Of a stretch of 64,000 nucleotides of DNA, positions 50,266-59,473 are shown in pieces. The notes under the pieces are model-generated. The model did no database searches and had not been told where the DNA came from. It worked only from the letters and a program-made list of their open reading frames with translations. Source of the stretch: Roseomonas sp. HF4 (GTDB lineage: Bacteria; Pseudomonadota; Alphaproteobacteria; Acetobacterales; Acetobacteraceae); NCBI RefSeq assembly GCF_005222755.1, contig NZ_STGD01000007.1:62001-126000 (forward strand), given 5' to 3'. The translations under genes were made by a program, and so were the position numbers. How positions within the stretch are numbered: the stretch's first letter is position 1; every line of letters starts with the position of its first letter.

Positions 50266-52982
50266 CGGCGCCGGTCGCGCGGCTCGCGGGCGTCGGCCTC
50301 CGCTACGGGCGCACCGTCGCGCTCGATGCGGTCGACCTCGACCTGCCGGCCGGCTGCATGGCGGGGCTGATCGGGCCGGACGGGGTCGGCAAGTCGAGCC
50401 TGCTGGCGCTGGTCGCCGGCGCGCGGGCGGTGCAGGCGGGGCGGGTCGAGGTGCTGGGCGGCGACATGGCCGATGCCCGCCACCGCACCGCCATCGGCCC
50501 GCGCATCGCCTACATGCCGCAGGGGCTCGGGCGGAATCTCTACCCGACGCTCTCGGTGTTCGAGAACATCGACTTCTTCGGCCGCCTCTTTGGCCATGCC
50601 CGTGCGGAGCGCGAGCGCCGCATCGGCCAGCTGGTCGAGAGCACCGGCCTCGCGCCCTTCGCGGACCGGCCCGCGGCGAAGCTGTCGGGCGGCATGCGGC
50701 AGAAGCTCAGCCTCTGCTGCGCGCTGATCCACGACCCGGACCTGCTTGTCCTCGACGAGCCGACGACCGGCGTCGATCCGCTGTCGCGCCGCCAGTTCTG
50801 GGACCTGGTCGGCCGCATCCGCGCCGGTAGGCCGGGCATGAGCGTCCTGGTCGCCACCGCCTACATGGAGGAGGCGGCGCGCTTCGACTGGCTCGCTGCC
50901 ATGGATGCGGGCCGCGTGCTGGCCGCAGGCACGCCGGCCGAGTTGCTGGCGCGGAGCGGCACGGCCTCGCTCGAGGCCGCCTTCATCGCGCTGCTGCCGG
51001 CGGCGCGACGGGCCGGCCACCGTGCGGTCGAGATCCCGCCCCGTGCGCCCGATGCGGATGGCGAGGCGGCGATCGAGGCGCGCGGCCTGACCATGCGCTT
51101 CGGCGACTTCACCGCCGTGGACCGGGTCAGCTTCCGCATCGGCCGCGGCGAGATCTTCGGCTTCCTCGGCTCTAACGGCTGCGGCAAGACGACGACGATG
51201 AAGATGCTGACCGGCCTGCTGCCCGCCAGCGAGGGGCAGGCCTGGCTGTTCGGCCGCGCGGTCGATGCGCGCGACATCGAGACCCGGCGGCGCGTCGGCT
51301 ACATGTCGCAGGGCTTCTCGCTCTATGGCGAGCTGACGGTGCGGCAGAACCTCGCGCTGCATGCGCGGCTCTTTGGCCTGCCGCGGGACGAGATCCCGGC
51401 GCGGATCGCCATGATGGCGGATCGCTTCGACCTCGCGGGCATCATGGACGCCCTGCCGGGCGCACTGCCGCTCGGGCAGCGCCAGCGGCTCTCACTCGCG
51501 GTCGCGATGATCCACGGGCCCGAGATGCTGATCCTCGACGAGCCGACCTCGGGCGTCGACCCGGTGGCGCGCGACGCCTTCTGGCGCATCCTGATCGAAC
51601 TCGCGCGCCGCGACCGCGTGACGATCTTCATCTCCACCCACCTGATGCACGAGGCGGAGCGCTGCGACCGCGTCTCCCTCATGCATGCCGGGCGCGTGCT
51701 GGTGAGCGGCGCGCCGGCAGCGCTGGCGGCCGAGCGCGGCGTCGCGACGCTCGAGGAAGCCTTCATCGGCTGGCTCGAGGACGCCACCGGCGCCGGCCCG
51801 GGCGCAGGCGCGGCGCAGGCGACGCCGTCCGTACCATCCGCCGCCACACCGCGCCGCCGCCGCTTCGACCCGCGGCGCATGGCGACCTATTCGTGGCGGG
51901 AGGCGCTGGAACTGCGCCGCGACCCGATCCGCGCGACGCTCGCCTTCGTCGGCACGGTGCTGCTGATGGTGATCATGGGCTACGGCATCACGATGGACGT
52001 GGAGGACATGACCTTCGCGGTGCTCGACCGCGACCGCACCTCCGCAAGCCGCGACTATGCGCTCGACATCGCGGGCTCGCGCTACTTCATCGAACGCCCG
52101 CCGATCGCCGATCATGACGAACTCGACCGGCGGATGCGGTCGGGGGAGGTGACGCTCGCGATCGAGATTCCGCCGGGCTTCGGGCGCGACCTGGCGCGCG
52201 GCCGGCCGGTGGAGGTGGGCGCCTGGATCGACGGCGCCATGCCGTCCCGCGCGCAGACCATCCGCGGCTACGTGCAGGGGATGCACGCGCATTGGCTGGA
52301 GCGCCGCGCCGCGCGGGGCCCTGGCGCACCGGCCCCCGCGTTCACGATCGAGACGCGCTTCCGCTACAACCCGGACCTGCGCAGCCTGGTGGCGATGGTG
52401 CCTGCCGTCATCCCGATCCTGCTGATGATGATCCCGGCCATGCTGACCGCGGTCAGCGTCGTGCGGGAGAAGGAGCTGGGCTCGATCGTCAACCTCTACG
52501 TCACGCCGGTGACGCGGCTGGAGTTCCTGCTCGGCAAGCAGCTGCCCTACGTCGCGATCGGGATGCTGAACTTCCTCCTGATGGCGGCGATCGCCGTTAC
52601 GCTGTTCCGGGTTCCGCTGAAGGGGAGCTTCCCGACGCTGGCGGCGGCGACGCTGCTCTATCTCGGCGCCGCGACGGCGCTCGGGCTGCTCGCCTCGACC
52701 TTCCTGCGCAGCCAGGTCGCGGCGATCTTCGCGACCGCGGTGATGACCATCCTGCCCGCCGTGCAGTTCTCGGGTGTCATCGATCCGGTGGACACGCTGG
52801 AGGGCGTCGGCGCCTGGATCGGCCGTGTCTATCCCACGACCTACTACGTCATGGTCTCGCGCGGCACCTTCTCGAAGGCGCTCGGCTTCGCCGACCTCGG
52901 CTGGACGCTGCTGCCGCTGCTGCTGGCGGGGCCGGTCCTGATCGGCCTCAGCGCGGCATTGCTCCGCAAGCAGGAGCGCTGA
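50262..52982 (+). CDS. rbbA: RbbA-like fused ABC transporter (two ATPase domains plus ABC2 permease)
   Basis: A 906-residue protein. NBD1 has the variant Walker [10 protein letters not shown] near 37, signature LSGGMRQK near 146 and Walker [17 protein letters not shown]2 has GSNGCGKTT near 306, the divergent signature [10 protein letters not shown] near 405 and [12 protein letters not shown]. From about residue 545 an ABC2-type permease with six segments follows. With the HlyD protein upstream and the ABC2 permease downstream it forms a tripartite drug-efflux pump (YhiI-RbbA-YhhJ type). It overlaps the HlyD gene by 4 nt. Confidence 0.9.
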   Translation: MTAPVARLAGVGLRYGRTVALDAVDLDLPAGCMAGLIGPDGVGKSSLLALVAGARAVQAGRVEVLGGDMADARHRTAIGPRIAYMPQGLGRNLYPTLSVFENIDFFGRLFGHARAERERRIGQLVESTGLAPFADRPAAKLSGGMRQKLSLCCALIHDPDLLVLDEPTTGVDPLSRRQFWDLVGRIRAGRPGMSVLVATAYMEEAARFDWLAAMDAGRVLAAGTPAELLARSGTASLEAAFIALLPAARRAGHRAVEIPPRAPDADGEAAIEARGLTMRFGDFTAVDRVSFRIGRGEIFGFLGSNGCGKTTTMKMLTGLLPASEGQAWLFGRAVDARDIETRRRVGYMSQGFSLYGELTVRQNLALHARLFGLPRDEIPARIAMMADRFDLAGIMDALPGALPLGQRQRLSLAVAMIHGPEMLILDEPTSGVDPVARDAFWRILIELARRDRVTIFISTHLMHEAERCDRVSLMHAGRVLVSGAPAALAAERGVATLEEAFIGWLEDATGAGPGAGAAQATPSVPSAATPRRRRFDPRRMATYSWREALELRRDPIRATLAFVGTVLLMVIMGYGITMDVEDMTFAVLDRDRTSASRDYALDIAGSRYFIERPPIADHDELDRRMRSGEVTLAIEIPPGFGRDLARGRPVEVGAWIDGAMPSRAQTIRGYVQGMHAHWLERRAARGPGAPAPAFTIETRFRYNPDLRSLVAMVPAVIPILLMMIPAMLTAVSVVREKELGSIVNLYVTPVTRLEFLLGKQLPYVAIGMLNFLLMAAIAVTLFRVPLKGSFPTLAAATLLYLGAATALGLLASTFLRSQVAAIFATAVMTILPAVQFSGVIDPVDTLEGVGAWIGRVYPTTYYVMVSRGTFSKALGFADLGWTLLPLLLAGPVLIGLSAALLRKQER

Positions 52983-52984
52983 GG

Positions 52985-54106
52985 ATGCGCGCGACGAACA
53001 TCCTGCACCTCGGCGTGAAGGAACTGCGCAGCCTCCTGCGCGACCCGATCATGCTGGTGCTGATCGTCTATTCCTTCACGATCGCCATCCACGCCGCCGC
53101 GACGGCGATGCCCGAGACGCTGAGCCGCGCCGCCATCGCGATCGTGGACGAGGACAGCTCGCCGGTTTCCTCGCGCATCGCCGGCGCCTTCTACCCGCCC
53201 TGGTTCCTGCCGCCGGCGTACATCACGCAGCAGGAGATGGACGCCCGGATGGATGCCGGGCGCGACACCTTCGCGCTCGACATCCCGCCGGATTTCCAGC
53301 GCGACCTGCTGGCCGGGCGCCGGCCCGCCATCCAGTTGAACGTTGATGCGACGCGGATGAGCCAGGCCTTCACCGGCAGCGGCTACATCCAGGCGATCGT
53401 GGCCGGCGAGGTCGCCGCCTTCCTGGGCGGCGGCCGAGCCGCGGAGGCGCCCCCGGCGGAGCTCGTCCTGCGCGCGCGCTACAACCCGCAGCTGGACACG
53501 GCCTGGCTCGGCGCGGTCATGGAGGTGGTCAACCACGTCACGCTGCTCTCGATCCTGCTTTCGGGCGCGGCGCTGATCCGCGAGCGCGAGCACGGCACGG
53601 TCGAGCACCTTCTCGCGATGCCCGTCACCCCCTTCGAGATCATGACTGCCAAGATCTGGTCCACCGGCCTCGTGGTGCTGGCGGCGACCGCGCTGGCCAT
53701 GACGGTGGTGGTCCAGGGGGTGCTGCGGGTGCCGATCCAGGGGTCGCTCGGGCTGTTCCTGGCGGGCGCGGCGCTGCATGTCTTCGCGACCGCGTCGATG
53801 GGCATCTTCCTCGGCACCGTCGCGCGGACGATGCCGCAATTCGCGCTGCTGGTGATCCTGGTGCTGCTGCCGCTCGAGATGCTCTCGGGCGGCACCTCTC
53901 CGCGGGAGAGCATGCCCCATGCGGTGCAGGTGGTCATGCTGGCGGCGCCCACGACGCACTTCGTCATGCTGTCGCAGGGCGTGCTGTTCCGCGGCGCGGG
54001 GCTTGCCGTGGTGTGGCCGCAGCTGGTCGCCCTCGGCGCGATCGGCGCCGCGCTGTTCGGCTATGCCCTGGCGCGGTTCCGGTCCAGCATCGGCGCGATG
54101 GCCTAG
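52985..54106 (+). CDS. ABC2-type permease (YhhJ-like)
   Basis: A 373-residue membrane protein. One segment near residue 20 (LVLIVYSFTIAIHAA), a periplasmic domain to about 175, then five segments in the ABC2_membrane layout, including HGTVEHLLAMPVTPFEI near 200 and LPLEMLSGGTSPRE near 297. It partners RbbA as the second permease half. The ATG at 52985 lies two bases after the rbbA stop. It ends the efflux operon; the next gene starts 46 bp on, after its own GGAGG ribosome site. Confidence 0.9.
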   Translation: MRATNILHLGVKELRSLLRDPIMLVLIVYSFTIAIHAAATAMPETLSRAAIAIVDEDSSPVSSRIAGAFYPPWFLPPAYITQQEMDARMDAGRDTFALDIPPDFQRDLLAGRRPAIQLNVDATRMSQAFTGSGYIQAIVAGEVAAFLGGGRAAEAPPAELVLRARYNPQLDTAWLGAVMEVVNHVTLLSILLSGAALIREREHGTVEHLLAMPVTPFEIMTAKIWSTGLVVLAATALAMTVVVQGVLRVPIQGSLGLFLAGAALHVFATASMGIFLGTVARTMPQFALLVILVLLPLEMLSGGTSPRESMPHAVQVVMLAAPTTHFVMLSQGVLFRGAGLAVVWPQLVALGAIGAALFGYALARFRSSIGAMA

Positions 54107-54152
54107 CGGCGGCTGTGAGACGCCGCGGCGGCCGGGAACCCGGAGGACGGAC

Positions 54153-54902
54153 ATGACGGACACCCTCGGCTGGCGCAGGACCTTCGGCGTCATCGCGCCA
54201 TCGACCAACACCTCCGTCCAGCCGGAATTCGACGCCATGCGGCCGCCGGGGGTGACCAACCACTTCTCCCGCATCCGCATCCCCAACATGGACATCCGAA
54301 GCGACGCCGACTTCGAGGCGCTGATGGACGCGATCCGCGGCACCATCATGGAGGCGGTCGACAGCGTGATGTCCGCCGACTGCGACTACCTCGTCATGGG
54401 CATGTCGGCCGAGACCTTCTGGGACGGGCTCGAAGGCAGCCTCGAACTGCAGCAGCGGATCGAGGCGCGCGCCGGGGTGGGGGTCGCGATGGGCTCGGAC
54501 GCCTGCCAGGCGGCGCTGCGCGCGCTGGACCCGGGCATCCGGCGCATCGCCGTCATCACGCCGTACCAGCCGGTCGGCGACCGCCAGGTCGTGCGCTTCT
54601 TCACCGATTGCGGCTTCGAGGTTGCGGCGCTGAAGGGCCTGCGCTGCGAGAGCCCGGTCGCGATCGCGCGCGTGTCCGAGGAGACGCTGCGCGACACGAT
54701 CAAGGAACTGGACGGGGAGGGCGTGCAGGCCATCGTTCAGGTCGGCACGAACCTCGCCATGGCGCGCGTCGCGGCGGTCGCCGAATTCTGGCTCGGCAAG
54801 CCGGTGCTCGCGATCAACACCGCGACCTATTGGTGGGCGCTGCGGCAGAACGGCATCCAGGACCGCGTGCAGGGCTTCGGGCGGCTGCCGGCCGAGCATT
54901 GA
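54153..54902 (+). CDS. Arylmalonate decarboxylase/maleate isomerase-like protein without the catalytic cysteines
   Basis: A 249-residue Asp/Glu-racemase-superfamily protein. Substrate-binding PSTNTSVQPEFDAM (16-29) and Tyr138 (ITPYQP) are kept, as in maleate isomerase. The position of the first catalytic Cys reads MGMSAETFW (82-90) and that of the second reads VQVGTNLAM (197-203 region), so neither Cys is present. It therefore cannot use the two-Cys racemase or isomerase mechanism, nor the one-Cys decarboxylase one; it may be a hydratase, decarboxylase with another base, or a binding protein. It heads the catabolic cluster, with CGGAGGA before the ATG. Confidence 0.8.
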   Translation: MTDTLGWRRTFGVIAPSTNTSVQPEFDAMRPPGVTNHFSRIRIPNMDIRSDADFEALMDAIRGTIMEAVDSVMSADCDYLVMGMSAETFWDGLEGSLELQQRIEARAGVGVAMGSDACQAALRALDPGIRRIAVITPYQPVGDRQVVRFFTDCGFEVAALKGLRCESPVAIARVSEETLRDTIKELDGEGVQAIVQVGTNLAMARVAAVAEFWLGKPVLAINTATYWWALRQNGIQDRVQGFGRLPAEH

Positions 54903-54925
54903 CGCGGCCGCGAAAGCGCGGCCTC

Positions 54926-54937
54926 ATGTCCGTACAA
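54926..54937. promoter_or_regulatory. Putative GntR-type operator, site 1
   Basis: ATGTCCGTACAA contains TGTCCGTACA, the exact reverse complement of TGTACGGACA at site 2 (60883-60892). The TGT-N4-ACA layout suits FCD-type GntR regulators. It ends 17 bp before the ATG of the PuuE-like gene. Confidence 0.55.
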
Positions 54938-54954
54938 GCGGCCTTGGGGGGCGG

Positions 54955-55839
54955 ATGGCGGGCTTCGAGTGGCCGGGCGGTGCGCGCCTGGCGCTGTCCA
55001 TTGTCGTGAATGTCGAGGAAGGCGCCGAGATGTCGGTGCGCGACGGCGACAAGGGCCCCGAGCCCGTGGACGAGCTCGGCGTCGCGTTGAAGGCGCCGAT
55101 CCGCAACTTCGGCAACGAGAGCAACTACGATTACGGCATCCGCGCCGGCGCGCCGCGCATCCTCGGCCTGCTGGACCGCCACGGCGTCCGCGCCACCTTC
55201 ACCGCCGCCGCCGTCGCGCTGGAGCGCGCACCCGCCATCGCCGCGGCGATCCGCGAAGGCGGCCACGAGGCCTGCAGCCACGGCTGGCGCTGGATCCACC
55301 AGTTCCGCCTGGACGAGGCCGGCGAGCGCGACTTCGTCCGCAAGGCCGTGGACAGCATCCGCGCCACGACCGGCCAGCGCCCGGTCGGCTGGCTGTCGCG
55401 CTACCTGCATTCGCCGCGGCTGCGCACGACGCTCGCCGAGGAAGGCTTTCTCTACCACATGGACGACTACTCTGACGACGTGCCGCGCTGGGACGTGGTG
55501 GAGACCGCCGCCGGCCCGCGCGCCATCGTCGTCCTGCCCTACGCGATCGACAGCAACGACATGAAGATGTGGGTGGCCCCGTCCTACACGCCGCAGCACT
55601 GGCTCGACTACGCGGTCGCGACCTTCGACTGCCTGCACGCGGAAGGGGCGGAGGCGCCGCGGATGATGTCGCTCGGCCTGCATCTGCGCATCATCGGGCG
55701 TCCCGGTCGGATCTGGGCCTTCGAACGCTTCCTGCAGCATGCCGCCACGCGCGCAGGCGTCTGGACCGCGACTCGGGCGGAGATCGCGCGCGCCTTTGCC
55801 GCGCAGGTCGCGCCGCCCACGGAACCGGCGGCGGCGTGA
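54955..55839 (+). CDS. PuuE/cyclic-imide-hydrolase-like polysaccharide deacetylase-fold amidase
   Basis: A 294-residue cytoplasmic protein of the polysaccharide-deacetylase superfamily. NVEEGAEMSVRDGD near residue 19, EACSHGWRW near 103 and LHLRIIGRPGR near 242 place it with PuuE-type allantoinases and cyclic imide hydrolases, which open cyclic amides or imides, rather than with sugar deacetylases. There is no signal peptide. The ATG at 54955 is preceded by a G-rich ribosome site and putative operator site 1. Its stop overlaps the TRAP small-permease GTG, so uptake and ring opening may be coupled. Confidence 0.83.
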   Translation: MAGFEWPGGARLALSIVVNVEEGAEMSVRDGDKGPEPVDELGVALKAPIRNFGNESNYDYGIRAGAPRILGLLDRHGVRATFTAAAVALERAPAIAAAIREGGHEACSHGWRWIHQFRLDEAGERDFVRKAVDSIRATTGQRPVGWLSRYLHSPRLRTTLAEEGFLYHMDDYSDDVPRWDVVETAAGPRAIVVLPYAIDSNDMKMWVAPSYTPQHWLDYAVATFDCLHAEGAEAPRMMSLGLHLRIIGRPGRIWAFERFLQHAATRAGVWTATRAEIARAFAAQVAPPTEPAAA

Positions 55840-56387
55840 TCGCGCTGCTCGCCAGCGTGTCGCGCCTGCTGGCCCGGGTGGGCGGCGCGCTGATGGCGCT
55901 GGCGGCGCTGCTGATCGGGCTCGACGTCGTGCTTCGCAACGCCGCCAACGTTGCGCCGTTCCATTCCTTCGAGCTGTCGCGCTATGCCTTCGGGGCCTCG
56001 CTCGCGCTCGGCCTCGCCTTCGCGGTGACGGAACGCGCGCATATCCGGCTCGACATCCTCCACCGCCTGCTGCCGGGACGCGCGCATGGCGTGCTGGACG
56101 TGCTGGCGCTGGCCGCGCTGACGCCGGTCGCCGCCGCCTTCGCCTGGTATGCTTGGGACGTGACGCGGGAAAGCCTGCGCCTCGGCGCGGTCTCCAACAC
56201 GCCGCTCGCGCTGCCGATGGTGGTGCCACAGTCGGTCTTCGCGCTCGGGCTCACGTGGTTCGGCTTCGTCGCGGGGATGAGCACGCTGGCCGCGCTCGTG
56301 GCGCTGCTGCGCGGCGACGCGGCGCAGGTGGACCGGATCGGTGGCATTCCCGGTCTTTCGGCCGAGGCCGGGGATCTCGGCCGATGA
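55836..56387 (+). CDS. dctQ: TRAP transporter small permease (DctQ)
   Basis: A 183-residue membrane protein with four hydrophobic segments and the family motif HSFELSRYAFGASLALGLAFAV near residue 30, followed by RAHIRLDIL. DctQ supports the large DctM subunit. The GTG at 55836 makes a GTGA overlap with the upstream deacetylase gene, and its stop overlaps dctM by 4 nt. The order dctQ-dctM-dctP is seen here. Confidence 0.9.
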   Translation: MIALLASVSRLLARVGGALMALAALLIGLDVVLRNAANVAPFHSFELSRYAFGASLALGLAFAVTERAHIRLDILHRLLPGRAHGVLDVLALAALTPVAAAFAWYAWDVTRESLRLGAVSNTPLALPMVVPQSVFALGLTWFGFVAGMSTLAALVALLRGDAAQVDRIGGIPGLSAEAGDLGR

Positions 56388-57673
56388 CCGGGGTCGCCAC
56401 CGCGCTTCTGCTGCTGCTGGTCGGCATCGGCATACCCATCGCCGCGGCGCTGTTCTACCTCGGGCTTGCGCTCGGGGAGCTCTATGCCTTCCTGCCGCCG
56501 CTGCCCTCGCTCGGCGACATCGCCTGGTCCACCTCGACCGAGTTCCTGTTCGTCTCCATCCCGCTCTTCATCCTGATGGGGGAGGTGCTGCTGCGCGCGG
56601 GCCTGGCCGAGGAGATGTACCGCGCGCTGGCGCCGCGCCTCGCGCGCGTGCCGGGCGGGCTGATGCACACCAACATCGCGTCCTGCGCGCTGTTCGCCGC
56701 GACCTCGGGCTCCTCGGTCGCGACGGCGGCGACGATCGGCACCATCGCCATGCCGAACATGGACCGCTTCGGCTATTCGCGGCCGCTGTTCCTGGGCTCG
56801 CTGGCGGCCGGGGGCACGCTCGGCATCCTGATCCCGCCGTCCATCAACATGATCATCTACGGCGTGCTGGCCGACGTATCCGTGGGGGACCTCTACCTCG
56901 CGGGCATCATCCCCGGGCTGATGATGGCGGGGCTGTTCATGGTGGCGGTCTGGGCCATCTGCCTCGTGCGGCCCGCCGCTGGCGGGCACGGCACCGAGGT
57001 GGAGCGGGCGCCCGGCGCCTGGCGCGGCCTCGTGATGGTCGCCGGGCTGTTCTTCCTGGTGGTCGGCTCGATCTATGCCGGCTTCGCGACGCCGACCGAG
57101 GCCGCGGCGCTCGGCGTGCTCGGCGCCTTCGCCCTTGCCGCGGCGCGCAGGCGGCTGAACGCCGGCGTCCTGATGGAAGCCTTCGAGGGCACGATGCGCA
57201 CCACCTGCATGGTGATGCTGATCGTGCTGGCGGCGTATTTCCTGAACTTCGTGCTGACGAACATCGGGCTGACGCGCACGGTCGTCGCCTGGGTGCAGGG
57301 GCTCGACGTCCCGCCGGTCGTGGTCCTGGCGGCGGTGGTGGCGCTCTATTTCCTGCTCGGCTGCTTCATGGACACCCTGTCGCTGATGATCGCGACCACG
57401 CCCGTCGTCGTGCCGATCATGGTCGCGGTGGGCTACGACCCGCTGTGGTTCGGCATAGTCTTCATCATCCTCATCGAGGCCGCGCTGATCACGCCGCCCG
57501 TGGGCATGAACCTGTTCGTGGTGCAGGCGGCGCGCGGCGGCGGGCCGTTCCGGGACGTGGTGGTGGGCGCGCTGCCCTTCCTCGTCATCATGGTGGCGAT
57601 GATCGTGCTGCTGGCCCTGGTGCCGGGACTGGCGCTCATGCTGCCGCAGGCCTTCAAGGGCGGCGGTGGATGA
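56384..57673 (+). CDS. dctM: TRAP transporter large permease (DctM)
   Basis: A 429-residue membrane protein with about 12 segments. The family pattern is clear: FVSIPLFILMGEVLLRAGLA near residue 55, FAATSGSSVATAATIGTIAMP near 103, GGTLGILIPPSINMIIYG near 141 and EAALITPPVGMNLFVVQ near 365. It is the channel subunit for sodium-driven uptake of an organic acid captured by DctP. The ATG at 56384 gives an ATGA overlap. A hairpin spacer of 130 bp separates it from dctP. Confidence 0.93.
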   Translation: MTGVATALLLLLVGIGIPIAAALFYLGLALGELYAFLPPLPSLGDIAWSTSTEFLFVSIPLFILMGEVLLRAGLAEEMYRALAPRLARVPGGLMHTNIASCALFAATSGSSVATAATIGTIAMPNMDRFGYSRPLFLGSLAAGGTLGILIPPSINMIIYGVLADVSVGDLYLAGIIPGLMMAGLFMVAVWAICLVRPAAGGHGTEVERAPGAWRGLVMVAGLFFLVVGSIYAGFATPTEAAALGVLGAFALAAARRRLNAGVLMEAFEGTMRTTCMVMLIVLAAYFLNFVLTNIGLTRTVVAWVQGLDVPPVVVLAAVVALYFLLGCFMDTLSLMIATTPVVVPIMVAVGYDPLWFGIVFIILIEAALITPPVGMNLFVVQAARGGGPFRDVVVGALPFLVIMVAMIVLLALVPGLALMLPQAFKGGGG

Positions 57674-57704
57674 GGGGGGCCTTGCCCCGCTCACGCTCCC
57701 CCCG

Positions 57705-57726
57705 CCAAAGGCCGAAGGGCCTTTGG
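57705..57726. promoter_or_regulatory. Hairpin between dctM and dctP
   Basis: CCAAAGGCC (57705-57713) pairs perfectly with GGCCTTTGG (57718-57726) around GAAG, followed directly by the palindrome AAACCGGTTT (57727-57736). It lies in the 130-bp gap before dctP. It could protect the dctP mRNA or act as a control site that raises receptor expression over permease. Confidence 0.45.
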
Positions 57727-57803
57727 AAACCGGTTTCTGGCGCCCATCCTGCGCTGCCTCCGGCGCTTCCGCCTGTCCCGCAACCCCCAAGGGAGTCCCC
57801 CGC

Positions 57804-58847
57804 ATGAAAACCTGGATCGCCGCCGCGGCCATCGGCGTCATGGCCACCTCCGCCGCCGCGCAGACACTGCCCGAGACGCGCGTGACCGTGCTCGGCAACA
57901 TCGGCATCACGACCCAGAGCCGCACCATCGAGGCGCCGTTCTGGAACACCCAGGTGCGCGAGCTCTCGGGCGGGCGCATCACCTCCAACTTCCGCCCCTG
58001 GAGCGAGGCCGGCCTGCGCGGGCCCGAGGTGTTCCGCATACTGGCCCGCGGCCAGGCGAACATCGCGACGGCGCAGCTCGGCCACCATGCCGGCGATGCC
58101 GCGATCAACGATGGCAACGACCTCGCGGGCCTCACCGGATCGATGGCCGAGTTCCGGCGCGTGACGGATGCCTTCCGTCCGGCGTTGAACGCCTTCTACG
58201 AACGCCAGCTCGGCCTCGTGCCGCTGACCTACCAGTCCTACCAGAGCCAGATCCTGTATTGCCGCACGGCGCTGAGTGGCCTCGCGGACCTGCGCGGCCG
58301 GCGCGTGCGGACCTCGGGCACCAGCCAGGGTGACTTCGTGGCCTTCTTCGGCGGCACGCCGGTCGATGTCGCCTTCGGCGAAACGCAGCAGGCCCTGGCG
58401 CAAGGCACCATCGACTGCGCCATCACCGGCACGCTCTCGGGCTATGTCGCCAAGTGGTACGAGGCGACGCGCTTCCTCTACACGCTGCCGATCAACTACG
58501 GCGCGGGCGCCACGGTCGCGAACGGCGCCTGGTGGCGCGCGCAGCCCCAGCCGGTGCGCGATTTCCTGACCACCGAGCTGAAGAAGCTCGAGGACCGCAT
58601 GTGGGCGCTGAACGCCGAGGAGGATTCGATCGGGATCGCCTGCAACACCACCGGGCCCTGCCCGCTGGGTGCGGTGGGCGGCATGACGCGCGTCGATCCC
58701 TCGCCGGCCGACGTGCAGGCGCGCCGCCAGGCGATGCTGGAGCGCGTGCTGCCGAACTGGGCGCGCCGCTGCGGGGCGGAGTGCGTGGCCGAATGGAACC
58801 GCACGGTCGGCCCGGTCGTGAACCTCGAGGCGCGCATCCCGCAGTGA
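57804..58847 (+). CDS. dctP: TRAP transporter substrate-binding protein (DctP)
   Basis: A 347-residue exported protein. The signal peptide MKTWIAAAAIGVMATSAAAQ precedes a DctP-type domain with ILYCRTALSGLADLRGRRVRT near residue 150 (the region holding the ligand-carboxylate Arg) and FGGTPVDVAFGETQQALAQG near 184. AGGGAG lies 12 bp before the ATG. Four cysteines in the C-terminal third (IACNTTGPC and RRCGAEC) may form disulphides, which is not universal in the family. It delivers the ligand to DctQM; its stop overlaps the GAF gene by 4 nt. Confidence 0.9.
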   Translation: MKTWIAAAAIGVMATSAAAQTLPETRVTVLGNIGITTQSRTIEAPFWNTQVRELSGGRITSNFRPWSEAGLRGPEVFRILARGQANIATAQLGHHAGDAAINDGNDLAGLTGSMAEFRRVTDAFRPALNAFYERQLGLVPLTYQSYQSQILYCRTALSGLADLRGRRVRTSGTSQGDFVAFFGGTPVDVAFGETQQALAQGTIDCAITGTLSGYVAKWYEATRFLYTLPINYGAGATVANGAWWRAQPQPVRDFLTTELKKLEDRMWALNAEEDSIGIACNTTGPCPLGAVGGMTRVDPSPADVQARRQAMLERVLPNWARRCGAECVAEWNRTVGPVVNLEARIPQ

Positions 58848-59473
58848 CGGGCCGCCCGGGGGCCGGGGACTTCGCCGTGGCGCTCGCCGCCGCGGCGCGG
58901 TCCGCCACGGCGGCGACGGATGTCGAGGCTGCGCTGCGCGGCTTCGCCGATGCCGCGCGGGACGCGATCGGCGACCATGGCGCGGCCGCGCGCCCCGGGG
59001 CGCTGCAGGAAGGGGAGCTCGACTACCGCGTCGCCGGCGTCTTCCTGGTCACGCCGGACGGCGCCTACAACATGCTGGCGGGCAGCGTCGGCTTCCCGCC
59101 GGAGCAGCGGCGGCTGATGATCCCGCTCGCCTGGAACCATCCGGGCCGCGTGGTCGCGGCCGGCCGCTCCATCCTGATCGGCAATACCGACGAGGAGGCC
59201 GGGCGCTTCCGGCAGTTCCTGAAGTCGAGCCGCATGGGATCCTCGCTCTACGCGCCGTTCTTCGCCGAAGGGCGCGTCGCGGGGCAGCTGGTCGCCGCGG
59301 CGCAGGCGCGCGGCACCTATGATGCGGAGGACCTCGCGCGTATCGAGGCGCTGGCCGCGACGCTCGGCCTCGCCTGGCGCGCGCTGGACGGCGCCGCCTG
59401 GCTGGCGCGCGACTACCCGGCGCCCGATGCCTGGCGCGCCGAGGATCATGTGACGGGGGAGAGCATCTCGTGA
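58844..59473 (+). CDS. Stand-alone GAF-domain protein
   Basis: A 209-residue cytoplasmic protein that is essentially one GAF domain (about residues 25-185), with VAGVFLVTPDGAYNMLAGSVGFP near 63 and SRMGSSLYAPFFAEGRVAGQLV near 128. No output domain is fused. Both ends overlap neighbours by 4 nt (GTGA with dctP, GTGA with the MmgE/PrpD gene), so it is firmly part of the catabolic operon. It may sense a pathway compound or redox state, or have become an enzyme; no catalytic motif is apparent. Confidence 0.84.
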   Translation: MTGRPGAGDFAVALAAAARSATAATDVEAALRGFADAARDAIGDHGAAARPGALQEGELDYRVAGVFLVTPDGAYNMLAGSVGFPPEQRRLMIPLAWNHPGRVVAAGRSILIGNTDEEAGRFRQFLKSSRMGSSLYAPFFAEGRVAGQLVAAAQARGTYDAEDLARIEALAATLGLAWRALDGAAWLARDYPAPDAWRAEDHVTGESIS

